Of a DNA stretch of 13,765 bases, positions 1 to 5,627 are shown one piece after another. The notes below the pieces were generated by a model. It worked only from the letters and a program-made list of their open reading frames with translations, was not told the DNA's origin and made no database searches. Both the position numbers and the translations under genes were made by a program. The DNA lies in NCBI GenBank assembly GCA_900771365.1, contig CAAGNU010000217.1, positions 1 to 13,765 of the forward strand, written 5' to 3'. Positions within the stretch are counted from its first letter, which is position 1; every line of letters begins with the position of its first letter. This DNA comes from Bacteroidales bacterium (GTDB taxonomy: Bacteria; Bacteroidota; Bacteroidia; Bacteroidales; P3).

Positions 1-201
1 CTCGTCACCGTGACCCTCGGCATGCCCGGCTTCGAGCACGCCGCCCTCGTCCTCCGCGACGCCTCGGGCAAGGAGCTCCGCCGCCTCACCCCCTCCGCGT
101 CCAAGACCGACATCCCCCTCCGCGGCCTCCCCGCCGGCACCTACTTCCTCACCCTCTCCACCCCCCAAGGCTCCTCCACCCAGAAACTCCTCGTGGAATA
201 G
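1..201 (+). CDS. C-terminal end of a secreted protein with a type IX secretion sorting domain (partial)
   Basis: The frame is open from the window edge and ends with TAG at 199-201, leaving 66 codons. The visible part has the pattern of the Por secretion (type IX) C-terminal sorting domain, type A: a beta-strand stretch, then LVLRDASGKEL, then LRGLPAGTYFLTL, then a short basic ending KLLVE. In this family the domain directs a protein that has crossed the inner membrane by Sec through the outer-membrane T9SS, where it is normally cleaved off. The function of the missing N-terminal part cannot be told. Nearly every codon ends in C or G, stronger than in the other genes of the window. The GTG at 10 is only an internal codon. 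The domain assignment is fairly sure; identity of the whole protein is unknown. Confidence 0.8.
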   Translation, partial: LVTVTLGMPGFEHAALVLRDASGKELRRLTPSASKTDIPLRGLPAGTYFLTLSTPQGSSTQKLLVE

Positions 202-246
202 CCTATCCAAGAAATAATGTAGCCCCGCCTCTCATTGAGGCATACT

Positions 247-282
247 TGTAGGCCGCCCGCGCAGCGGGCGGCCTACATCTTT
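247..282 (+). terminator. Strong hairpin, probable terminator of the type IX cargo gene
   Basis: Positions 247-260 and 264-277 form a perfect 14-bp inverted repeat (TGTAGGCCGCCCGC and its complement) with a 3-nt GCA loop. It is followed by TCTTTT, a modest T-run. A smaller hairpin, GCCTC-TCATT-GAGGC, precedes it at 227-241. It lies 46 bp after the stop codon, where a terminator is expected. The very GC-rich stem could equally be an intergenic palindromic repeat. Confidence 0.6.
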
Positions 283-359
283 TCAGAAATCTCTTTTCAG
301 TTTCTCGTCCACCATATTTGTCGGGCTCGTTTTGTTCGGTTGAGAAGGTTTGTGAGAAA

Positions 360-410
360 CGGGCGGAAGTCGGTTTTTGGGGGAGAATAGGTTCGGAAAA
401 GTTCCGCCCG
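360..410. repeat. 9-bp perfect inverted repeat in a G-rich intergenic stretch
   Basis: CGGGCGGAA at 360-368 is repeated in inverted form as TTCCGCCCG at 402-410, separated by 33 nt. The spacer (371-401) resembles a sequence near the right end of the window (13677-13706), so this may be one copy of a dispersed intergenic sequence. An open frame on the minus strand covers it but has no recognisable protein features. Confidence 0.4.
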
Positions 411-428
411 CTGAGGCATCCCAACGCA

Positions 429-760
429 GTCGAAAGCCATTCTATTGTTCCGATTCACCTGATTCTATTCGCAACTATAGGTTAATCACAGTATTGCTCC
501 CAGTCGAATGAATCGAATGGGGTAAAATATGCACAAGCCAGTCCAGCAGAGTCCCTGAGGACTGTTAGAATCGTTTTCGTGCAAAAGAAGATAGGATTTT
601 TCAGTTCGATAGATGCTCTTGCTTAGTATGTCGACCTCTGGGAACGGTCGAAAGTCATTCGACTCAGTTGAGACCGTAGAAGACTTATATATGACAGGAT
701 TATCTCATAATCGAATGGGTCGAACAGCACCGGAGGAAAGCTCGTAGCACGGCTGTGCTG
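429..760. other. Intergenic stretch with clustered repeats and small hairpins; no gene recognised
   Basis: No coding frame of convincing quality lies here. A 14-nt direct repeat GTCGAAAGYCATTC occurs at 429-442 and 647-660. The 7-mer TCGAATG occurs at 504-510, 513-519 and 711-717 and inverted at 656-662, far more often than chance for such a short stretch. Hairpins include AGTCC-CTGA-GGACT at 550-563 (with CAGTCC at 539-544 as an alternative partner), ACGGTC/GACCGT at 644-649 and 672-677, and AGCAC-GGCT-GTGCT at 746-759. This could be an unrecognised structured RNA, a decayed element or plain spacer. No Bacteroidota promoter box was found for it. Confidence 0.35.
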
Positions 761-788
761 AGACATCATGGTAGGGTAGGAGGGGGGA

Positions 789-819
789 TAAAAAAAAGTC
801 CCCGTTTCACAACGAGGAC
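789..819 (-). terminator. Rho-independent terminator of the rpmG-DUF4295 unit
   Basis: Read on the minus strand, GTCCTCGTT (complement of 811-819) pairs with AACGGGGAC (complement of 798-806) around a GTGA loop. All nine positions pair when one G-U is allowed, and seven T residues follow directly. It lies 34 bp after the DUF4295 stop codon. Confidence 0.85.
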
Positions 820-852
820 CAAAACAAAAGCGTATGAAAAAAAATATTATTA

Positions 853-1008
853 TTACTTTTTCTTAAGGAATTCCTGAACCTGGTCGGAGAGGACGATGTT
901 CTCCTGGAAGGTATAGGCGTTGGTCTTGGGAGAGCGAACCATGCGGATCACTTTAGCGTAACTTTTACCAGTATTGGTTTTCAGGGTTGCAACAACTTTT
1001 TTTGCCAT
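853..1008 (-). CDS. Small basic DUF4295 family protein, ribosome-associated by context
   Basis: This is a 51-residue frame starting MAKKVVATLK and ending EFLKKK-stop. It is very basic and has the pattern of the short Bacteroidota-specific DUF4295 family, including TNTGKSYAKVIRMVRSPKT and the end region NIVLSDQVQEF. It follows rpmG by 18 bp on the same strand and ends at a clear terminator, so the two are almost certainly one transcript. This position directly after L33 is typical of the family in Bacteroidales and suggests a role on or near the large ribosomal subunit. That role is inferred from context and charge, not shown by the sequence. The start is well fixed because rpmG ends just upstream. 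Confidence 0.85.
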   Translation of the reverse strand: MAKKVVATLKTNTGKSYAKVIRMVRSPKTNAYTFQENIVLSDQVQEFLKKK

Positions 1009-1026
1009 AGTTCAATATCTCCTATT

Positions 1027-1215
1027 TTACTTGATTTCTTTGTGGACAGTCATTTTCTTCAAGTACGGGTTGTACTTTTTGAGCTCTAAGCGCTCAGGGG
1101 TGTTCTTTTTATTCTTAGTGGTGACGTAACGGCTCATGCCAGGAACGCCACTGTTCTTCTGCTCGGTGCACTCGAGGATAACTTGCACTCTTGCGTCTTT
1201 ATTTTTCTTAGCCAT
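1027..1215 (-). CDS. rpmG: 50S ribosomal protein L33 (bL33), zinc-free form
   Basis: The product is 62 residues, a normal length for bL33, beginning MAKKNKDARVQVILECTEQ and ending with the conserved LKKMTVHKEIK. It is part of the large ribosomal subunit near the E site. The family exists in a zinc-binding form with two CxxC pairs and a form that has lost them. Here only one Cys (in ILECTEQ) remains and the C-terminal pair is replaced (KKYNPYLKK), so this is the zinc-independent form. An in-frame ATG lies ten codons upstream, but the MAKK start matches the family. The usual partner rpmB is not next to it here; a good promoter lies upstream instead. Confidence 0.93.
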   Translation of the reverse strand: MAKKNKDARVQVILECTEQKNSGVPGMSRYVTTKNKKNTPERLELKKYNPYLKKMTVHKEIK

Positions 1216-1307
1216 TTCTTTATCTTTTTTTATCTTTTCTATCACGCTTTCTTATCGGCATGGGAAAGAGCATCAACATTCCTCATTTCGACCCTCGAAA
1301 GCGATTG

Positions 1308-1338
1308 CAAAGGTACTACTTTTTTTTGAATTACCAAA
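1308..1338 (-). promoter_or_regulatory. Bacteroidota-type promoter for rpmG-DUF4295
   Basis: On the minus strand a TTTG box (complement of 1335-1338) is followed after exactly 19 bp by TACCTTTG (complement of 1308-1315). This matches the Bacteroidota sigma factor consensus TTTG-N(17-23)-TAnnTTTG. It leaves an untranslated leader of about 90 nt before the rpmG start at 1215. Both boxes fit well. Confidence 0.8.
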
Positions 1339-1351
1339 CTTTCTTAGTAAA

Positions 1352-1367
1352 AAAAAAGTACTTTTTT
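1352..1367 (-). terminator. A/T palindrome, possible weak terminator after the aldo/keto reductase gene
   Basis: AAAAAAGTACTTTTTT is a perfect 16-bp palindrome. Read on the minus strand it is followed by further T residues. It lies about 130 bp past the reductase stop and just upstream of the rpmG promoter. The stem is only A-T pairs apart from its centre, so termination here is a guess. Confidence 0.3.
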
Positions 1368-1420
1368 GTATAACTTATTGATTTATAATTGTATTATTTT
1401 TTCAACATTGTTGTGCATAA

Positions 1421-1484
1421 ATGGGCGGATTGTTTGATTTTCAGCGTTTGAAAGGATTATTTTGCCCATTTTTTTGCCCATTTT
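1421..1484. repeat. Tandem TTTTGCCCATTT repeat with an inverted partner
   Basis: TTTTGCCCATTT occurs twice with a 12-bp period between 1460 and 1484, and ATGGGC at 1421-1426 can pair with either GCCCAT (1464-1469 or 1476-1481). The repeats lie in the 3' untranslated region of the reductase gene, whose stop is at 1501-1503. They could form alternative hairpins, but no clear T-run follows on the minus strand. The rest of 1216-1500 is A/T-rich spacer. Confidence 0.4.
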
Positions 1485-1500
1485 ATGCTGTATATTGGTG

Positions 1501-2745
1501 CTATTTGCCGAAAGTATTGACTGCCAGTTTTATACGTTCAGGAACGTTGACTTCGAAGGGGCAGCGTGAGACGCAGGCTCCGCATTGGGTGCATTCGGAT
1601 GCGTGGTGCTCGAGTTTGTCGTATTCGGCCTGTACGTCGGCTGGCACGGGCTTGCCATCGTTCTGGGCTGCCAGGGCTTTGTCGAGGAGCTCGTTGATGC
1701 GAGCAATCTGGATACCTTGGGGGCAGGGAGCACAGTGGTTGCAGTAGGTGCAGTCGCCTGCTCCGACATGCTGTGTGCCGCTGTTGAGGGCGCTGTTGTA
1801 GTCTTTGTCGGCCTCGGTAGCATGGAGGTAGGCAAGGTCGGCGAGGAGTTCTTCGTTGGTGTTAGCGCCGCATACGGCTGTGGCCACGCAGGGTTTGGCG
1901 AGGACGTAGGCGAGGCATTGATTGACGGTGAGGGCCAGGTGCAGAGGGGAGCGTTGAGCATCGAGTAACATGCCGCCGCCGCTTCCGAAGGTTTTCATAG
2001 CGGTGATGGCGATGTTGTGTTGGGCGCAGTAGTCATAGAGCTCGATGCGGACGGGATCGATGCCGGGGAGCATCTTTTTGTCGGCTTCGGGGTCCCATGC
2101 GCTCACGTCGGAGCTGAGACGGTCGAAGGCCGGGTTGATGCTGAACATGATGACTTCGACGAGGCCGCTCTTGGCGGCTTTGAGGGCTGCTTCAGCATTG
2201 TGGCTGCTGAGTCCGATGTGCTGGATTTTGCCTTCAGCCTTGAGCTGTTTGACATATTCGATGTAGGGGCTGTTGATGAGGGTGTCCCATTCGGTGGGGT
2301 TGTCTACGATGTGGATCATGCCCACTTCGATATGGTCTGTGCCGAGGCGTGCGAGGAGGTCTTCAAAGCCTTTTTTGCACTGTTCGACATCGCGGGTGCG
2401 CTCGTAGGATTCGCCGTTCCACCAGCAGCCGATATGACCTTGGATGATCATCTTGTCGCGACGGCCTTGGAGGGCGTAGCCGATGTTGTCGCGGACGATG
2501 GGGTTGGCATCGTAGATGTCGATATAGTTGACGCCGCTATCGATAGCGATGTCCATGAAGGCACGGCTTTGCGCGGTGTCTATTTTGCCGAAGGCGGCAC
2601 AGCCTATGCTGATTTCGCTCACTTGGAGTTCGGTGCTGCCCAGCTGGCGGTATGTCATGCTGTTGGCGGGCTCTTTGGGGCCTCCGCAGGCCACCATGAT
2701 GGTGACAGCGAGGACAAGAGATAAAATGCGGGTTAAGTTTTTCAT
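1501..2745 (-). CDS. Aldo/keto reductase-family lipoprotein with C-terminal two-cluster ferredoxin domain
   Basis: The product has 414 residues. Residues 1-20 are a lipoprotein signal (hydrophobic core, then MVAC with Cys20), so the protein is probably membrane-anchored outside the cytoplasm. Residues about 30-325 have the aldo/keto reductase barrel pattern (RQLGSTELQVSEISIGCAA, GRRDK, KAEGKIQHIGLSSH). Residues about 330-400 bind two [4Fe-4S] clusters through C332, C335, C338 and C341, and C385, C388, C391 and C395. This order matches COG1453-type oxidoreductases. Asp76 and His145 fit the usual catalytic tetrad, but the expected Tyr position is Asn81 and the expected Lys position is Gln102. 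Normal reductase activity is therefore doubtful. The substrate is unknown. It follows the transglycosylase-like gene on the same strand, with a palindromic element between them. Confidence 0.88.
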   Translation of the reverse strand: MKNLTRILSLVLAVTIMVACGGPKEPANSMTYRQLGSTELQVSEISIGCAAFGKIDTAQSRAFMDIAIDSGVNYIDIYDANPIVRDNIGYALQGRRDKMIIQGHIGCWWNGESYERTRDVEQCKKGFEDLLARLGTDHIEVGMIHIVDNPTEWDTLINSPYIEYVKQLKAEGKIQHIGLSSHNAEAALKAAKSGLVEVIMFSINPAFDRLSSDVSAWDPEADKKMLPGIDPVRIELYDYCAQHNIAITAMKTFGSGGGMLLDAQRSPLHLALTVNQCLAYVLAKPCVATAVCGANTNEELLADLAYLHATEADKDYNSALNSGTQHVGAGDCTYCNHCAPCPQGIQIARINELLDKALAAQNDGKPVPADVQAEYDKLEHHASECTQCGACVSRCPFEVNVPERIKLAVNTFGK

Positions 2746-2785
2746 GGTGTTTTTTTTGATGATAGGGTGTTTGTTGTTTTAAAAG

Positions 2786-2894
2786 ATTAAGAATTTGAGA
2801 ATCTCGGTAATCTGTTTTTTGGTGACGTCTCCGTGCGGATTTAGTGGTGCGGCATGAAGTGCCAAACAGATCAAGGAGTTCTCAAATTCTTAAT
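2786..2894. repeat. 109-bp palindromic element between two minus-strand genes
   Basis: ATTAAGAATTTGAGAA at 2786-2801 is matched perfectly in inverted form by 2879-2894. The pairing continues inward with gaps: CTC/GAG, then about ten more pairs around GATCTGTTT, then GG/CC, giving some 30 pairs around a loop of roughly 36 nt. It starts 10 bp after the stop of the transglycosylase-like gene. As RNA on the minus strand it would fold into a long hairpin and could end or process that transcript, although only CTTTT follows it. It could also be a small non-autonomous mobile element. No target-site duplication is evident. Confidence 0.65.
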
Positions 2895-2904
2895 GTGATA
2901 AGTC

Positions 2905-4224
2905 TTATTCGTTGGCGTAGGTGCCGGCATACTCGTCTTCGCCGTCATCAACGATGGGAAGGGTTGGTTCGGCTGGGGCTGCGACAACAGAGTCCTTTTT
3001 GTATTCCAGACCTCGCGGCGGGCGTTTGCAGTTGCTCACGCTGCCTTGGATGTAGGCGATTTCCTCGTCGGTGAGTTCCTCATCGCCAGGAATGAAGCGC
3101 TGCCGCCAGAAGGGGAAATCTTCGGCCAGTTCGCCAGAATAGTAGAAGTCGAAGCCGATAGCGCCGAAGGTGTAGGTCTTGTCGTGGATGCGGATGTGTG
3201 AGCCTCCGCATACGGGGTTGGGCTTGGGAACGGATTGTGAGAATCCGACGTTGAAGAGGGTGAAGAGCACATCGGGGCGGTCGCTGATGTCGTAGCCTAC
3301 GCGCTTCCACTGAAGCATGGTCTGATGGAGGATGCAGGCTGTGTAGAGGTAGGAGTAGAGGTGGTTGCGATAGTCGACGAGGCGGTTGTAGCGCTCGTTT
3401 TCCTGCGCGGCGCCCTCTACGGTGTAGTCGAGCAGGTGCTCATAGCGTTTGCCCATGTAGAACTCCGACTTGGGGTCTTTGAGGTGGTCTTCGATGGTTT
3501 TGGCGGTCATGAGCTTGATGCCGTTCACGCCGTAAGAAAACTGAGACTGCACATTGAGCACCTTGACGGGACCGAGGTATTTCTTGATGGTCTCGCGATT
3601 GGTGTTGAAGAGGCGTATCTGCTCGCCGATGAGGCAGCCCACGATGAGGCGGGGTTCGACACCAGTGAGGCGTCCGGCCTCGATGATGAGGGCTTTGTCG
3701 CGGATGATGGCATCCTTGAGTGCGGGCCATTCGGCTTCGGCCATCCAGGGGATGACGTTAGCGGATTCCTGCTGAGGATGCTTCTTGAGGACATTCTCAA
3801 GCTCACGCATGAGCTCTTGGTAACCAGCCTGGTCTTCAATGTACATGCCGCAGGCAGCAATCATGCGGTCCACCATCATGGGGTCGTGGCTGTACTGTGC
3901 GGCTTGGGTGATAAGCTGTGCGTTGGTTGGGTAGTATTTGCTGAAGGCAGCCAGCTTGATGTACTGCTGCATCCAGCGTTCCTGTATCTGCTCCTGGGTG
4001 AGATTGGCATCTTTGAGTGCTTTAATCTCGTTGACGGAGAGCATGGAACGGGAGTTTCGGTCCACGGCGCCGCGGTTTTTGGTGAAGCCGAGCTGATAGA
4101 TAGCCCAGGCGCTTATGATGGCAAAGCCAGCGAGGGCGAAAAGTCCGACGAGGATGTCGAAGACTTTGCGCCACCCGCTGCGCATGCGCCAACTTTGAAA
4201 AGCTAAGCTAAGTTTCGAAGCCAT
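2905..4224 (-). CDS. Membrane-anchored lytic-transglycosylase-like protein, conserved hypothetical
   Basis: The product has 439 residues: a short basic N-terminus, one membrane segment at about 21-46, and a large probably periplasmic part. The region 183-330 has features of the soluble lytic transglycosylase fold. These are Glu201 in VGCLIGEQIRLF at the place of the catalytic Glu, SYGVNGIKLMTAKTI at 230-244 resembling the GxxGLMQ-type motif, and LFNVGFS at 323-329 resembling the AYNAG motif. If so, it would cut peptidoglycan glycan strands. The C-terminal tail (about 410-439) is acidic and low in complexity. The start overlaps the end of nhaD by 22 nt, so it is translated from the same transcript. 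A purely structural, non-catalytic role is also possible. The fold assignment is by pattern only. Confidence 0.75.
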   Translation of the reverse strand: MASKLSLAFQSWRMRSGWRKVFDILVGLFALAGFAIISAWAIYQLGFTKNRGAVDRNSRSMLSVNEIKALKDANLTQEQIQERWMQQYIKLAAFSKYYPTNAQLITQAAQYSHDPMMVDRMIAACGMYIEDQAGYQELMRELENVLKKHPQQESANVIPWMAEAEWPALKDAIIRDKALIIEAGRLTGVEPRLIVGCLIGEQIRLFNTNRETIKKYLGPVKVLNVQSQFSYGVNGIKLMTAKTIEDHLKDPKSEFYMGKRYEHLLDYTVEGAAQENERYNRLVDYRNHLYSYLYTACILHQTMLQWKRVGYDISDRPDVLFTLFNVGFSQSVPKPNPVCGGSHIRIHDKTYTFGAIGFDFYYSGELAEDFPFWRQRFIPGDEELTDEEIAYIQGSVSNCKRPPRGLEYKKDSVVAAPAEPTLPIVDDGEDEYAGTYANE

Positions 4225-5561
4225 TCTACTTTTTCAAAAAGGGTCACATCCATGAGGATGAATACGATTGCACCGGCAAGGTAGCCGGCAAGTGCCAGAG
4301 GCGAAATTTTCTTGAGATACCAGATGAAGTCGATTTTCTCCATGCCCATAACGGCAACACCAGCAGCAGAGCCGATGATGAGGAGGCTGCCACCCGTACC
4401 GGCACAGTAAGCCAGGAACTCCCAGAAGGGATGGTTGGTTGCGAAGAGACCGCCATCAAGGGGATACATGCCCATAGAGGCTGCCACGAGGGGAACGTTA
4501 TCGATAACCGAGCTGAGGACGCCGATGATGAGGTCGATGAGGAAGAATCCGACAGACTCTGTGCCGACAGTCATGCTGATAAAGGTCTCGTTGAGGCTGG
4601 CGGCCAGCATACCGAGGGCGCCGCAGGTCTCGAGGCAGGCCACGGCCATCAGGATGCCGAGGAAGAAGAGAATGCTGGGGGTGTCGATATGTTCGAGAGT
4701 CTTAGAAGCGGTGGGAAGGACGATATCGTCTTTGGAGTGCTTGCGGCTGATAATCTCGGTGAGAACCCAGAGCACGGAGAGGCCGAAGAGCATGCCGAGG
4801 TACGGGGGGAGGTGGGTGATGGTCTTGAAGATGGGGACGAAGACGAGGGCTCCGATACCCACGCAGAAGATGAGCACTTGCCATTTCTTGTCAATCTTCA
4901 CGCCAGCTTCGGTCTTTTCGCTAGCTTCGATTTCGCCCTTCAGGGTGGTGCCGAGCAGGAGGCAGGGAACCACGAGGCAGACGAGGGAGGCAAGAATAGT
5001 CTTGACCATGATGTTGACAGTGGTCACTTGACCGCCAATCCACAGCATGATAGTGGTGACGTCACCGATGGGACTCCATGCGCCGCCTGCGTTAGCAGCG
5101 AGGATGACCATGCCGGCATACAGCCAGCGCTCTTTCTGGTCGGAGATGAGTTTGCGGAGCAACGCACACATGACGATAGCGGTGGTCATGTTGTCGAGCA
5201 CTGCGGAGAGGAAGAAGGTGATGATGCTGAGCACCCACAGGAGCTTCTTCTTGTTGCGGGTTGTGATGTGGTCGGTGATGATGCTGAAACCTTGGTATTC
5301 GTCGACGAGGGTCACGATGGTCATGGCACCCAGGAGGAAGAAGACGATTTCGGCAGTGGAACCGAGGTGATGGGTGAGCTCGTTAGTCCAAGTAGAGTCG
5401 GCGGGGATAAGGCCGGCAAACTGGGCGTGGGCAAAGGCATAGAGCGTCCATAGGATTACTCCGAGGAGCAAGGCTGTGGCGGTCTTGTTAACTTTCAAGG
5501 GATGCTCAAGCGCGATGCAGAAGTATCCGACAATGAATGTGGCGACAATTGCTACTAACAT
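4203..5561 (-). CDS. nhaD: NhaD-type sodium/proton antiporter
   Basis: The product has 452 residues with about a dozen hydrophobic segments, typical of NhaD, an inner-membrane exchanger that exports Na+ (or Li+) for H+. The family motifs are clear: SAVLDNMTTAIV from 119, NAGGAWSPIGDVTT at 157-170, SSVIDNVPLVAA at 350-361 and GTGGSLLIIGSAAG at 388-401. The two DN-containing segments sit in the inverted halves expected for the ion transporter superfamily. The start ATG at 5561 is 66 bp after yidC. The gap is A/T-rich and I find no consensus promoter in it, so cotranscription with yidC is plausible. The downstream gene overlaps it by 22 nt. Confidence 0.93.
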   Translation of the reverse strand: MLVAIVATFIVGYFCIALEHPLKVNKTATALLLGVILWTLYAFAHAQFAGLIPADSTWTNELTHHLGSTAEIVFFLLGAMTIVTLVDEYQGFSIITDHITTRNKKKLLWVLSIITFFLSAVLDNMTTAIVMCALLRKLISDQKERWLYAGMVILAANAGGAWSPIGDVTTIMLWIGGQVTTVNIMVKTILASLVCLVVPCLLLGTTLKGEIEASEKTEAGVKIDKKWQVLIFCVGIGALVFVPIFKTITHLPPYLGMLFGLSVLWVLTEIISRKHSKDDIVLPTASKTLEHIDTPSILFFLGILMAVACLETCGALGMLAASLNETFISMTVGTESVGFFLIDLIIGVLSSVIDNVPLVAASMGMYPLDGGLFATNHPFWEFLAYCAGTGGSLLIIGSAAGVAVMGMEKIDFIWYLKKISPLALAGYLAGAIVFILMDVTLFEKVEWLRNLA

Positions 5562-5627
5562 GTTTTTTTGTTTTTAATTTATATTATTAATCATTATTCT
5601 TTATTCGTAAGTTATCTTAGAGGCGTT

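Noticed and set aside
203..424. 73-codon open frame on the minus strand
   Set aside because: It runs through two hairpins and a likely repeat and shows no protein-like features.
720..790. RNase P RNA, signal recognition particle RNA or tmRNA suggested by GGAGGAAAG and nearby hairpins
   Set aside because: The surrounding conserved elements of these RNAs are missing on both strands.
3325..4206. 293-codon open frame on the plus strand
   Set aside because: It is antisense to the transglycosylase-like gene, whose membrane segment and motifs support the minus-strand reading.
4431..5453. 340-codon open frame on the plus strand inside nhaD
   Set aside because: It is antisense to the clearly recognised NhaD transporter and its translation is low-complexity Asp/Glu/Gly/His-rich sequence.
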